Positions 7,898-17,722 of a stretch of DNA of 64,000 bases are shown here, piece by piece. Position 1 is the stretch's first letter, and every line of letters begins with the position of its first letter. The notes beneath the pieces were generated by a model, which was given only the letters and a program-made list of their open reading frames with translations, ran no database searches and was not told where the DNA came from. A program made the position numbers and the translations under genes. The DNA is from an uncultured Pseudomonadales bacterium (GTDB lineage Bacteria > Pseudomonadota > Gammaproteobacteria > Pseudomonadales > Cellvibrionaceae), in NCBI GenBank assembly GCA_947494095.1, contig CANLTI010000013.1, positions 1 to 64,000 of the forward strand, in the 5' to 3' direction.

Positions 7898-10279
7898 ATG
7901 ACTACGACTCCCTTTTTGCACACCGCCGAAAACGGCCAGCGCTATAATTTAACTAGCCCTACCGCCATGCCGCGCGCCGCTGCGTTTTTGTGGAACCAAC
8001 AAATGATGATTCAGGTTAACTGCCGCGGCTTTGCCATTGCCCAGCATATGCAGCCTGAGCCGGGTAAGTATGCCTACGCGCCCAACCTAGAAGCTAAAAC
8101 CTTTATGCAGCCAGAGCAGCCCTACTTTGCTCATCACCCTGGCCGTTTTGTGTATATCAAAGATGAAGAAACCGGCGAAATATTCTCGGCGCCCTACGAG
8201 CCAGTACGCAAAAAAACCGAGAGCTTTACCTTCTCGGCAGGCCAAAGTGATATTACTTGGCTTGTGAAAGAGGCCGGCGTAGAGGTGACATTAACCGTCA
8301 GCCTCCCCACCGAAGACGTTGTTGAGCTATGGTCGCTCACAGTAAAAAATGTGAGCGGTAAAGCCCGTAAACTCAGCATTTACCCGTTTTTTACCATTGG
8401 CTATATGAGCTGGATGAACCAAAGCGCACAGTATCGGCCAGACCTTAGCGGTATTGTGGCTAGCTGCATTACGCCGTATCAAAAGGTAAAAGACTACCCA
8501 ATGATCAAAACGCTAAAAGATAAAACCTTCTTTTTGCACAATACCAAACCCACCTCGTGGGAAGTTGCCCGCGAAGCCTTTGAAGGCGAAGGCGGCCTCC
8601 ATAACCCCGACGGCCTACAAGGCGAGCAATTAGCCAACGGCAATGCCATTTATGAAACCCCCGCTGCCGTATTGCAATACCGCGAGGCACTAGCAGACGG
8701 CGCCGAAAAACAATATCGCTTTTTATTTGGCCCCGCCCATAGCGATAGCGATATTGAGCAACTGCGTGATAAGTACTTTAAAGATGGTGCCTTTGAGCAA
8801 GCCGCTACCGATTACGCCGCTTACTTAGCTCGCGGCAACGGCGTACTTAAAATTAAAACCCCAGACGCAGGCTTAGATAACTTTGTGAACAACTGGTTAG
8901 GCCGCCAAGTGTACTACCACGGCGATGTGAACCGCCTCACCACCGACCCACAAACACGCAACTATATTCAAGACAATATGGGCATGACCTACATTATGCC
9001 TAGCGTTACCCGCGCGGCCTTTTTACATGCCCTAAGCCAACAAGAAGCAACGGGCTCTATGCCCGATGGCATTCTTATTCACAAAGATGCCGAGCTTAAA
9101 TACATCAACCAAATACCCCATACCGACCACTGCGTATGGGTACCGGTATGCTTACAAGCTTACCTCGATGAAACCGGCGATTACGCTATTTTGAGCGAGC
9201 CGGTAAAAAGTGCCGATAGCGATTACGTGGCCACAGTCTTTGAGCGCACCACCAACGCAATGCGCTGGTTAGTTAAAGACCGCGACGCACGCGGCCTCAA
9301 CTACATTGCCCAAGGCGATTGGTGTGACCCCATGAACATGGTGGGCTACAAAGGCACTGGGGTTTCGGGTTGGTTATCGGTTGCTACAGCCTATGCCCTT
9401 AAATTGTGGGCCAAAGTGGCCGTACAGCACAACCAACAAGCCGTTGCCGATGAGCTGCTAAGTGGCGCAACCGATATCGCCAAAGCCGTGCAAACCCACC
9501 TATGGGATGGCGACTGGTTTGGCCGTGGCATTACCGATGACGGCGTAGTGTTTGGCATTAGCAACGATGTAGAAGGCCGTATTTTCTTAAACCCGCAAAG
9601 CTGGGCCATGCTGGCCGATATCGTGACGCCCGAGCAACAAGCCAAAATGGTCAAAGCCATTGAAGAGCAGCTTGAAACGCCATATGGCGTTGCCATGTGC
9701 GCCCCTGCCTTTACCAAAATGCGTGAAGATGTAGGCCGTGTGACCCAAAAATGGCCAGGCTCTGCCGAAAACGGCTCGGTTTACAACCATGCTGCCGTAT
9801 TTTACATCTACAGCCTGTACGTGGCCGAAGGCGGTAAAAATGCCGAGCTGGGCGAGCGCGCCTTTAAGCTATTGCGCCAAATGATCCCAGGGCCCGATAC
9901 CGAAGATTACTTGCAGCGCGGCCAAATGCCGGTGTATATCCCCAATTACTATCGCGGTGCTTACTATCAGTTTCCACGTACTGCTGGCCGCTCTAGCCAG
10001 CTGTTTAACACAGGTACAGTAAGCTGGGTTTACCGCTCGTTAATCGACGGACTATTTGGCGTCAAAGGCTGTGCAGCAGGCTTAGAGATTGCGCCACAGC
10101 TGCCTAAAGCCTGGAACGAAGCCAGCGCCACTCGCCTATTCCGTGGTGCCACTTTTAACATTACTTACGTACGCGGTGATACGTTTAATGTGGCCGCTGA
10201 AGGCGCTACCGTTGAAGGTAATGTGATTAGCGGCTTTGAAACAGGCAAAACCTACAGCGTAACGGTTACCGTTGCATAA
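7898..10279 (+). CDS. GH94 phosphorylase, probable cellobionic acid phosphorylase
   Basis: Cytoplasmic GH94 enzyme of 793 residues that should split 4-O-beta-glucosyl-gluconate with phosphate to glucose 1-phosphate and gluconate. The catalytic acid region reads AQGDWCDPMNMVG, with Asp477 at the family's general-acid position; cellobiose and chitobiose phosphorylases typically have WND there. From memory, Saccharophagus cellobionic acid phosphorylase (788 residues) uses Asp472, Arg609 and Lys613; here Asp477, Arg614 and Lys618 are all offset by exactly five. The downstream gluconokinase would consume the product gluconate. The ATG at 7898 has AAGGA at 7886-7890; an in-frame TTG at 7802 lies inside the terminator and is rejected. 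Cellobiose phosphorylase is the main alternative. Confidence 0.88.
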   Translation: MTTTPFLHTAENGQRYNLTSPTAMPRAAAFLWNQQMMIQVNCRGFAIAQHMQPEPGKYAYAPNLEAKTFMQPEQPYFAHHPGRFVYIKDEETGEIFSAPYEPVRKKTESFTFSAGQSDITWLVKEAGVEVTLTVSLPTEDVVELWSLTVKNVSGKARKLSIYPFFTIGYMSWMNQSAQYRPDLSGIVASCITPYQKVKDYPMIKTLKDKTFFLHNTKPTSWEVAREAFEGEGGLHNPDGLQGEQLANGNAIYETPAAVLQYREALADGAEKQYRFLFGPAHSDSDIEQLRDKYFKDGAFEQAATDYAAYLARGNGVLKIKTPDAGLDNFVNNWLGRQVYYHGDVNRLTTDPQTRNYIQDNMGMTYIMPSVTRAAFLHALSQQEATGSMPDGILIHKDAELKYINQIPHTDHCVWVPVCLQAYLDETGDYAILSEPVKSADSDYVATVFERTTNAMRWLVKDRDARGLNYIAQGDWCDPMNMVGYKGTGVSGWLSVATAYALKLWAKVAVQHNQQAVADELLSGATDIAKAVQTHLWDGDWFGRGITDDGVVFGISNDVEGRIFLNPQSWAMLADIVTPEQQAKMVKAIEEQLETPYGVAMCAPAFTKMREDVGRVTQKWPGSAENGSVYNHAAVFYIYSLYVAEGGKNAELGERAFKLLRQMIPGPDTEDYLQRGQMPVYIPNYYRGAYYQFPRTAGRSSQLFNTGTVSWVYRSLIDGLFGVKGCAAGLEIAPQLPKAWNEASATRLFRGATFNITYVRGDTFNVAAEGATVEGNVISGFETGKTYSVTVTVA

Positions 10280-10291
10280 GCAAAGTTACTA

Positions 10292-10315
10292 GGGCAGGGT
10301 CTAAACACCCTGCCC
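10292..10315 (+). promoter_or_regulatory. Intercistronic hairpin between phosphorylase and gluconokinase genes
   Basis: A perfect 8-bp GC-rich stem (GGGCAGGG with CCCTGCCC) around an 8-nt loop, followed by AGTTTAA rather than a T-run. Position suggests an mRNA-stabilising or processing hairpin or a leaky terminator lowering kinase expression. Confidence 0.55.
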
Positions 10316-10335
10316 AGTTTAATAAGCAGAAAAAC

Positions 10336-10851
10336 ATGACCCAACCCTATTTGATTATCAGCATGGGTGTTAGCGGTAGCGGTAAATCTACTGTTGCCAA
10401 AATGCTCGCCCAAAAATTCGATCTGCCCTTTCTAGAAGCCGACGATTTTCATAGCGCCCAAAACAAAGCCCATATGGCAGCGGGCAAAGCGCTCACCGAC
10501 GAAATGCGCGAACCTTGGATTGACAGTATTTGCGAAAAGATTAAAAGCGACGGCAACAATTGCGTCTTAGCTTATAGTGGTTTGCGCCGCGCGCATCGCC
10601 AAAAATTCCGCGAGCTAGGCTTTACAACCTTATTTTTGCATTTAGACGGTAGCAAAGAGCTTATCGCCCAGCGCATGAGTGCGCGCGCAGGTCATTTTAT
10701 GCCGGTAAGCTTACTCGACAGCCAGTTTGCTAGTATGGAGGCTCCGCAAGACGAGCCCGATATGGTGCTTGTTAGCATCGATAACCCCATCCCACAAATT
10801 GTGGCCAATGCCACACAAATTGTGGGAAGCTTTATTACAGCCAACAAATAA
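10336..10851 (+). CDS. gntK: Gluconokinase, GntK type
   Basis: Cytoplasmic 171-residue kinase that converts gluconate to 6-phosphogluconate for the Entner-Doudoroff or pentose phosphate pathway. The P-loop GVSGSGKST is at residues 11-19, followed by the family blocks FLEADDFHS, MAAGKALTDEMREPW and the LID region SARAGHFMPVSLLDSQFASME. Length is typical. It lies 56 bp after the GH94 gene, and this pairing fits phosphorolysis of a glucosyl-gluconate substrate. About 220 bp without a gene follow (10852-11072), holding only a possible stem-loop (GCATCG at about 10879 pairing with CGATGC at about 10914). Confidence 0.93.
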   Translation: MTQPYLIISMGVSGSGKSTVAKMLAQKFDLPFLEADDFHSAQNKAHMAAGKALTDEMREPWIDSICEKIKSDGNNCVLAYSGLRRAHRQKFRELGFTTLFLHLDGSKELIAQRMSARAGHFMPVSLLDSQFASMEAPQDEPDMVLVSIDNPIPQIVANATQIVGSFITANK

Positions 10852-11072
10852 ATGCTAATAGGTGCCAAAAAGTGCGCTGCATCGTGGACAGGCCGCAGGC
10901 TTGTCCTTACACTCGATGCTTAGAATTACGATAATTTTTACTGTGCCTATAACAGCACCCGTAACAGCCAAACAACAATAAAAATATACCGTGGAAGCTT
11001 AAATGCCTGGCCACTCAAGGCGTATCTGTTATAGCAAACGATACAACTCGATAGACTCAAAGGGGGAACACC

Positions 11073-11894
11073 ATGCCCAACACCCGCACACTACTTAGCG
11101 GATTACTGTTTAGCACCATACTAGGCCTTGCCACCAGCGTACAAGCCGCCAGCAAGCCGCCCAACAGCCCTGTCACTTATCAGGCCCCCTATGCCAAAAA
11201 AGCCCCTCGTATTGACGGTATAGCAAACGATACCGCTTGGGCGCAAGCCGCTTGGCGCAATATCGATCAACTCACGATCGGTATCGCCCCCGCCAATAGC
11301 GCTGACTTTAGTGGCCGCTACAAAGTAGTGTGGACCAAAAAACACCTCTATATTCTTGCCGAAATTCACGACGATATATTAATAGACAGCCACCCCAACC
11401 CTCTCACTCAATACTGGGACGACGACGCTCTAGAAATATTTATTGATGAAGACAATAACGGCGGCGAACACTTATTCAGCTACGACGCCTTTGCCTACCA
11501 CCTATCACTCGATAACCAAGCCGTTGATATAGGCCCCTTTTTAAACGATACCGATAAAAAGAATAATAAACCCAACGTGCGCATCTACCCGCACCACGTA
11601 CAATCAAAATGGCAACGCAGCGCGAAAGCGCCAAATACTATTTACTGGGAAGTACAACTCGCCGCCTACCCCAGCACCTACAAAGATGAATACGCCAAAA
11701 AAGAAAAACCCGCAAAACCCGCTAAGCTAAAGGCAGGCAAAAAACTAGGCTTTATGATGGCCTACTGCGACAGCGACAGCCCAGCAGGCCGCGACCACTT
11801 TATAGGTGATATTGATATAAAGCCTGTCAATGGCGATAAAAACCGTGGGTATATTGACTCTAGTGTTTTTGGGGTTTTGGAATTAATTAAGTAA
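11073..11894 (+). CDS. Secreted CBM9-like carbohydrate-binding protein
   Basis: A 273-residue exported protein. A Sec signal peptide ends near residue 25 (VQA before ASKPP). Residues ~40-270 resemble the CBM9 / DOMON-like beta-sandwich of xylan- and cellulose-binding modules: RIDGIANDTAWAQAAW, RYKVVWTKKHLYILAEIHDD, YWDDDALEIFIDEDNNGG and a C-terminal IYWEVQLAA block. There is no catalytic domain. Presumed role is binding plant polysaccharide or redox partner proteins in the periplasm or outside; the neighbouring cellobionate genes support a place in oxidative cellulose breakdown, but this is inference. AGGGGGA precedes the ATG. Confidence 0.75.
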   Translation: MPNTRTLLSGLLFSTILGLATSVQAASKPPNSPVTYQAPYAKKAPRIDGIANDTAWAQAAWRNIDQLTIGIAPANSADFSGRYKVVWTKKHLYILAEIHDDILIDSHPNPLTQYWDDDALEIFIDEDNNGGEHLFSYDAFAYHLSLDNQAVDIGPFLNDTDKKNNKPNVRIYPHHVQSKWQRSAKAPNTIYWEVQLAAYPSTYKDEYAKKEKPAKPAKLKAGKKLGFMMAYCDSDSPAGRDHFIGDIDIKPVNGDKNRGYIDSSVFGVLELIK

Positions 11895-11978
11895 TCAAGA
11901 CTACGAACTTTAGCTTCTCCTCTGATACTTATTAAAAACCATAAAACTATAGGCAAATTACGCTTTCAAGGAGTGACC

Positions 11979-12698
11979 ATGAGCGATCCGAAAATATGTA
12001 TTATCGTGCCAGCATATAATGAAGAAGCGAGCATAGCCAAGGTAATAAATTCATTACATAGTCATAATGCTAAATTAATTATTGCGGTAATAAATGATGC
12101 ATCAAGTGATAGAACAAAATCAATTGCGGAGTCAACGGGCCTTGCAAATGTAATCACCCTTCCTTGTAATTTAGGTATTGGAGGGGGAGTTCAAACTGGC
12201 TTTATATTTGCCGCGAGAAATAACTGCGATATAGCAATCCAATTTGATGGTGACGGGCAGCATGTAGCAGAGGAAATACCCAAATTGACGGCACCAATCC
12301 TTAGTGGTGATGCTGACGTTGTCATTGGCTCTAGGTTCATTGGCAACGATGAAGTTACATTTAAGTCAACAGCTCTACGCAGAATAGGTATTAGATTTTT
12401 CCAGTGGCTAAACTCGATCCTTATAAAACAAAAAATAACTGATAACACATCAGGATTTAGAGCCTATAACCGAGAAGCTTTAGAGCTTTTAGCAGAGCAA
12501 TACCCTGTAGATTATCCTGAACCGGAAACTGTCATTTTACTCGGAAAAAATGATTTTCGAATAAAGGAGGTTTTTACGCGGATGGAAGAAAGAGATGGAG
12601 GCGAATCAAGTATAGGAGGATTAAAGTCAATTTACTATATGATAAAAGTCACCCTTTCAATACTTATTACAGCCATTCGCCCTCGAATCAAAAGGTAA
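11979..12698 (+). CDS. Glycosyltransferase family 2
   Basis: A 240-residue GT-A enzyme of the polyprenyl-phosphate sugar transferase (DPM1-like) type. Visible motifs are IVPAYNEEASI at the N-terminus, NDASSDRT, the metal-binding DGDGQH and the acceptor region DNTSGFRAYNREA. It has no C-terminal membrane helices, unlike the GT2 at 18324. It leads an AT-rich block of four co-directional genes and probably charges a lipid carrier for the GT-C enzymes downstream. AAGGAG at 11968-11973 places the start at ATG 11979 rather than the in-frame GTG 11973. Confidence 0.88.
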   Translation: MSDPKICIIVPAYNEEASIAKVINSLHSHNAKLIIAVINDASSDRTKSIAESTGLANVITLPCNLGIGGGVQTGFIFAARNNCDIAIQFDGDGQHVAEEIPKLTAPILSGDADVVIGSRFIGNDEVTFKSTALRRIGIRFFQWLNSILIKQKITDNTSGFRAYNREALELLAEQYPVDYPEPETVILLGKNDFRIKEVFTRMEERDGGESSIGGLKSIYYMIKVTLSILITAIRPRIKR

Positions 12699-12703
12699 TT
12701 AGC

Positions 12704-13096
12704 ATGATTGATATTAGTAGTGGTATTTCAGATCAACGAATCCAATTATTCTCAATTATTGGTAGCTTTGCACTACTCTTCTTTATCCTGTCTTTAATTA
12801 AAAAGAAAAGGCTTAAAGAAGAATACGCTCTACTATGGATTGGTGCTTCCATCGTTTTTGCCACTTTCTCTATTTTTCGTCCTGCCCTAGAATATTTAGC
12901 AAGTTTTTTAGGTATTCATTACGCACCGACAGCTCTACTACTAATGCTTATAATGGCAATCACGATCATTCTTATTCACTACTCCACAGTAATTTCTAAA
13001 TTATCCGAACAAACCAAAAGACTAACTCAAGAAATCGCCCTACTTAGGCATGAGATCACTTCAAAAAAAGAGCCCTCAGATGACAGTAAAAAATAA
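12704..13096 (+). CDS. DUF2304 membrane protein
   Basis: A 130-residue protein with three predicted membrane helices and a charged C-terminal tail, matching the DUF2304 pattern (a central EEYALLWIGASIVF block). Members of this family commonly sit next to GT2 enzymes in glycan clusters and are thought to help them at the membrane; the exact role is unknown. It starts 5 bp after the GT2 stop and its 3' end overlaps the following gene, indicating translational coupling. Confidence 0.8.
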   Translation: MIDISSGISDQRIQLFSIIGSFALLFFILSLIKKKRLKEEYALLWIGASIVFATFSIFRPALEYLASFLGIHYAPTALLLMLIMAITIILIHYSTVISKLSEQTKRLTQEIALLRHEITSKKEPSDDSKK

Positions 13097-14945
13097 ACTA
13101 TTCGTCATTGCAATCGCTATTGTAGTTGCTATTTTTTCAAAATCCCTATACAGCACAAATTATGCTGATTTCACTTTAACTACTGATAGGGGTACTAAAA
13201 AAATTAGCCTCCCTCACTCTGGGAATTTTAACGCTAAAAAAAACACACACTTCACAGTAGAAGGTGTTATAAATTTAGGGGCGTTAAGCTCACGCACTTT
13301 TCGTATTATCCCCGATGATAAAGTTATTTCTATAGCTATAAATGAAGTAGATGTAAACCTCGATCATATTCCATCAAAAAAATTATCAAGCTGGGATAAG
13401 GGTTTTAGTATTGATTTTAGTCAATACTTAACTAAAAAAAGTAATCACATATCGATAGCACTACTCGATACAGGCGGCAGGTACTCTATTCTAATGAATA
13501 ATGCCGCAACGGACTCATCTCAGATACCTTATTGGCTTATTTTAAGCCTATGCCTAATAGTTAGTGCCTACTCTATTTCGATGATTTTTAGGCTTCGCCT
13601 AGAGCTATGTATCGCAGTAACCGTCGGCATATTACTTCGCTGGTACTATGTTCTAATTACAGGATTTGACACAAGAGGGCACGATACTGGCGAGCACATA
13701 GATTACATCATGCATTTCACAAAGGAGTGGGTCCTCCCTGATTTATCAGCAGCGACTGATGGTGCTTATTTTCATCCGCCACTCTATTACTGGCTAAGCT
13801 CCATAGTCTTTGAGGTATCTCAATTATTTTCACCAGACAACAAGGAATATGGCTACAAATGGCTACAATATGCATCATTTTTCTACTCTATTTTATTTCT
13901 CTTCTTTGCAGCCAAAATAATTGATTTATTTTTTCAAACTATTCACACCAAGAATCCAAATTTCCGCTCACCTAATCAACAGCAAAAATTATTTGATATC
14001 ACATCACCAAGACTATATAGCTTCTTTGCCATGCTATGTTTAAGTGCTTGGCCAAGCGCAGTAATACATGGCGGTAGAATAGGTAATGACCCTCTATTAT
14101 ATTTTTTATTTATTGCCGCATGCTATTTCATATATCGATTTTACCTCACCCCTAAGTTCCATCTTTTTTTATTAGGTTCTCTATTTACAGGGCTTGCCGT
14201 TGTAACTAAAGCCAATGCAGCAGTCCTCGGCCTTGCAGGAGCTGGTGTCGTAGTCTTTCACTGGATCAAGATGGGATTTATATTTCCCAAAAAAGCAATT
14301 GTAATGGGGGTAATACCTAGCATCTTATTAGTCGGGGCAGCAGGCGTAACCTTCTACCCAGGAATAGCATTAAAATTAAAAGGGGATAGGACCCATTTAT
14401 ACATTGATAACATTAATAATGTATCCCAAGCATTACAGGTGGGTAATGAGGCCAACAACTACTTATGGATCGATATTAATACATTCATAAATCAACCTTT
14501 CACCTCTCCATGGGATGACAAATTAGGGCGCCAATATTTCGCAAATTATTTAGGCAAAACCAGTCTATTTGGAGAGTGGCAATTTAAGGGTGCTATAGCA
14601 CGCAATAGCGCCACAATTATCAGCTTAATATTTCTCATCATGATGGCAACATGCTTGCATGGCATTTATTCTATTAGCCTTAGCCACTTATCCATCATAT
14701 TGCCAATTATCATACTGCATTTATTATTAATTTTACCTCTGTATTATATGAGAATGACTTTCCCCGTAAATATTGATTTTCGCTATATAATTCCATCCTT
14801 AGTGACATTGGTCATTACTTTTAATTATAGCCTTTGGCACTGCTCAATAACTGGAAGCACACGCCTTGCCAAGCTAGGCTTGATTCTTCAGTTTATTTTT
14901 ATTTTAAGTTCCATAAGTTTCCTTTTACATTTCGTATTAAATTAG
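13080..14945 (+). CDS. GT-C membrane glycosyltransferase (GT39-like)
   Basis: About 621 residues with an N-terminal anchor, a periplasmic beta-rich segment (to about residue 150) and then roughly ten hydrophobic helices. The first large loop has GHDTGEHIDYI and AYFHPPLYYWLSS, as in lipid-linked-sugar transferases of the PMT/ArnT superfamily. It would use polyprenyl-phosphate sugar to modify a periplasmic or surface glycan. ATG 13080 overlaps the DUF2304 gene by 17 bp; an in-frame ATG at 13050 would give ten more residues. The coding sequence is noticeably AT-rich. Acceptor and sugar unknown. Confidence 0.75.
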   Translation: MTVKNKLFVIAIAIVVAIFSKSLYSTNYADFTLTTDRGTKKISLPHSGNFNAKKNTHFTVEGVINLGALSSRTFRIIPDDKVISIAINEVDVNLDHIPSKKLSSWDKGFSIDFSQYLTKKSNHISIALLDTGGRYSILMNNAATDSSQIPYWLILSLCLIVSAYSISMIFRLRLELCIAVTVGILLRWYYVLITGFDTRGHDTGEHIDYIMHFTKEWVLPDLSAATDGAYFHPPLYYWLSSIVFEVSQLFSPDNKEYGYKWLQYASFFYSILFLFFAAKIIDLFFQTIHTKNPNFRSPNQQQKLFDITSPRLYSFFAMLCLSAWPSAVIHGGRIGNDPLLYFLFIAACYFIYRFYLTPKFHLFLLGSLFTGLAVVTKANAAVLGLAGAGVVVFHWIKMGFIFPKKAIVMGVIPSILLVGAAGVTFYPGIALKLKGDRTHLYIDNINNVSQALQVGNEANNYLWIDINTFINQPFTSPWDDKLGRQYFANYLGKTSLFGEWQFKGAIARNSATIISLIFLIMMATCLHGIYSISLSHLSIILPIIILHLLLILPLYYMRMTFPVNIDFRYIIPSLVTLVITFNYSLWHCSITGSTRLAKLGLILQFIFILSSISFLLHFVLN

Positions 14946-14952
14946 TGCCTCT

Positions 14953-17241
14953 ATGCTAAAAAATTTAAATACATACCAACTAGCACTATTCATTAGCATT
15001 ACCGTAATAACTATTGCAACACGGTTCATATGGCTGGGAGAACTACCAGGAGGACTAAATCAAGATGAGGCCTCCATGGGTTATGATGCATACGCGTTAC
15101 TCGAATACGGCATTGACAGAAATGGCATTCACAACCCAGTTCATATGATTGCATGGGGGAGCGGCCAAAATGCACTGCTCGCTTATATTTCAATGCCGTT
15201 TATCAAAATATTTGGGTTAAGTGTTTTTAGTATTCGTATCGCTCCAGCTCTACTAGGGTGTTTCGCTGTATTGATTATATTTCTACTAGGTAGGCGCATA
15301 GAGAGTACTAATTTCGGGTTAATTGTTGCTGGTATAACTGCAGTTAGCCCATGGCATATCATGATTAGTCGATGGGCATTAGAATCTAATATCCTACCTG
15401 TTTTTATGCTTACTTCAGTTTATTTACTGATAAAATCGAGTGACAATAAACATTTTTTGCCATTATCATTCTTATTTTTTGGACTGTCTCTTTATGCTTA
15501 TGCACCATCATATTTAGTTATACCCCTATTTCTATTTATCTCTGGAATCTATTGCATTATATTTCGAGTATTTACAGCAAAAAATATTGCCGTCAGCGGG
15601 CTAGTATTAGTAATCGTAGCCTTACCAATTTTTATTTTTATTGTTATTAATACACTTAAGCTTCCGGCCTTTGAAAGCTATATACTGTCTATCCCTCGAT
15701 ATACAGGAACTCCAAGATACACTCACATGTCTTCTATTTATAGCGGGGCCTTCCTTCAGGAGACGATAAAGCATCTTGCGCATAGTATTAAGATCTTATT
15801 TATAGACTTTAATGACTTCGAGCTGCAAAATAGTGCTCCTACAGTAGGGTACTTACCAAAGCACAGCCTCCCTTTAATTATTGGAGGTTTTTTTATATGC
15901 ACATGGAAAGCAATTACAAGTAAACACTTTAATCCAGTGACTATTATTATCATTTGGTTTTTTTGTTCATTTATAGTATCAGGAATCTCATCGCCTGCTA
16001 TACATAGAATGAATACCATAGTATTTCCCATAATAATTTTCTTTGCTTATGGGCTACACGCATTATTCAATAACTCAAAAGCACTAGCTCTTGCATTCTG
16101 CTTAATGCTATCGATCACCTCATATCATTTTTACAAAATATACACAACCGAATATGCAGACCAGGTAAGTTCATTTTTCTTTCAAGGGTATGGTGATGCA
16201 GTGAAAGATGCGCAACAGTACCTCATTGAAGGAGAGAATCTTTATGCTAGCGACGCTTTAAATCAACCCTATATTGCTACACTATTCCATTTGAAATATG
16301 ATCCCAATGAATATATTAAAACAGTAGAATTTAAAAATCCTGGCGGCGCATTTCAAGCTGTATCCAAATATGGGAATATTATTTTTGGTGTCAGGACGCA
16401 TAAGGCGAAGAGCGCAAAAGTACTCGTCATCAGGAAAGGAGATGACGCGAAACATTACAATTTAAATGACTATATCATTCGTGAATATCATGATTATTTA
16501 AGCCTGTACTCTAAAGAGGTCTTTCAACAAGATATAGAAGGTAATATCACTAGAAATGCAGTTCCCATTACTATTTCAGCACCAAGTTTTGAATCCGGGA
16601 AATATGTCTTCAATGCCCACTGGGAAAACGACACAAAGATTACAATAGAGACTTTAGAGCTTTATGGAGCACAAAAAAGAACAGTTATATTTGAAAAAGA
16701 TGATCTCAATAATCGTATTATCATTGCAGACTCGCAGCTTTATTCCGGTAGCAACAAATTGAGAATCATCGTACAAACAAGTGATGGGCGTGAAAAAACT
16801 GTAGAATTTGTAATTGCAAATTACGATAATAAGCATAAAAACGCATTCGACTTCCTTAAAGAAATGCAACAAGATATAGGAAGCAGCCAAAGAGACCGAG
16901 CGTACACTAAAGATATACTTTCAACACAAGGTATTGTATTTACATCCGGATTAGGTACACACGCCTCAAGTAAACATATTATATCACTACCGGTAAATGC
17001 AGAAAAATTAAGCATCTCATACGGTATTTCAGATTTTTCTGGTGGGTGCGGGCAGGGCTTTACAATTGACATTAGCAGTGGCGGTAAGGTACTTGTGAAT
17101 CGCACAGTACTGCACCATAAACTATACTCGAGCGTTCTCAACATAACTAATATGAAAGAGCTCACATTGGCGTCAACATCCGGCTCAAACCGTCACTGTG
17201 ATCACCTTAATTGGCTATCTGCAGACCTAATTACAAAATAG
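14953..17241 (+). CDS. GT-C membrane glycosyltransferase with C-terminal periplasmic domain
   Basis: A 762-residue integral membrane enzyme. After the first helix comes GGLNQDEASMGYDAY, the loop acidic pair typical of GT39/GT83 catalytic sites. About eleven helices follow to around residue 400, then a ~350-residue hydrophilic, beta-rich C-terminal region predicted in the periplasm. It starts 7 bp after the preceding GT-C gene, so the four genes 11979-17241 form one operon. Two such enzymes side by side suggest successive sugar additions to one glycan. AT-rich composition contrasts with genes on either side. Confidence 0.75.
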   Translation: MLKNLNTYQLALFISITVITIATRFIWLGELPGGLNQDEASMGYDAYALLEYGIDRNGIHNPVHMIAWGSGQNALLAYISMPFIKIFGLSVFSIRIAPALLGCFAVLIIFLLGRRIESTNFGLIVAGITAVSPWHIMISRWALESNILPVFMLTSVYLLIKSSDNKHFLPLSFLFFGLSLYAYAPSYLVIPLFLFISGIYCIIFRVFTAKNIAVSGLVLVIVALPIFIFIVINTLKLPAFESYILSIPRYTGTPRYTHMSSIYSGAFLQETIKHLAHSIKILFIDFNDFELQNSAPTVGYLPKHSLPLIIGGFFICTWKAITSKHFNPVTIIIIWFFCSFIVSGISSPAIHRMNTIVFPIIIFFAYGLHALFNNSKALALAFCLMLSITSYHFYKIYTTEYADQVSSFFFQGYGDAVKDAQQYLIEGENLYASDALNQPYIATLFHLKYDPNEYIKTVEFKNPGGAFQAVSKYGNIIFGVRTHKAKSAKVLVIRKGDDAKHYNLNDYIIREYHDYLSLYSKEVFQQDIEGNITRNAVPITISAPSFESGKYVFNAHWENDTKITIETLELYGAQKRTVIFEKDDLNNRIIIADSQLYSGSNKLRIIVQTSDGREKTVEFVIANYDNKHKNAFDFLKEMQQDIGSSQRDRAYTKDILSTQGIVFTSGLGTHASSKHIISLPVNAEKLSISYGISDFSGGCGQGFTIDISSGGKVLVNRTVLHHKLYSSVLNITNMKELTLASTSGSNRHCDHLNWLSADLITK

Positions 17242-17326
17242 AAATTTGAACTCGATTCTGAAGCTCATAGCCATTAATAAGCGAGGTCTAATGCCTTTAG
17301 ATTAAAGAAGATCGCTCGACACCTAG

Positions 17327-17548
17327 AGCCCCAATACTTCTCTAACCCGAGCATTGAATTTAAGGGGCGAGGCAATAATAGTTTGCCCAATTAGCGTAGG
17401 GTTCCGTTTTCTCGGCAACGCACTCGAAGGGGCGTAGCCTGGTATGTAACGCTTTGAGCAACGCATCGGGCAAGAGCCCCTTATAGACATTGCAGGAGTA
17501 TAATGTCGAGCAGAGGAAGTACAAAACAAGATTACCGGGCAATGTATT
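17327..17548 (-). repeat. Dispersed repeat family B, copy B2
   Basis: About 222 bp; its reverse complement aligns with 3881-4108 over nearly the whole length. It contains the stem-loop at 17486-17507 (GACATT with AATGTC around GCAGGAG). It lies between the end of the glycan operon and element A2. In the 481 bp from 17242 to 17722 I see no gene; the parts outside B2 show no clear structure. Confidence 0.75.
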
Positions 17549-17722
17549 ATAAGTCCTTCATCAGCTTCTAGCTTAGCTGGGCATACACACTGGAAATACT
17601 CATTTTAATATAGTTAAGAAGTATCTGTCGGCACTCTATTAAACTGGAATTATAAGCCTAGCTGAATTATCTACGTAATTAACATTCTAACAGTATTACT
17701 CAAAATGATGATAATAAAAATT

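Noticed and set aside
13050..13079. Earlier start for the GT39-like gene
   Set aside because: It adds ten hydrophilic residues deep inside the DUF2304 gene; ATG 13080 gives a more normal N-terminal membrane anchor.
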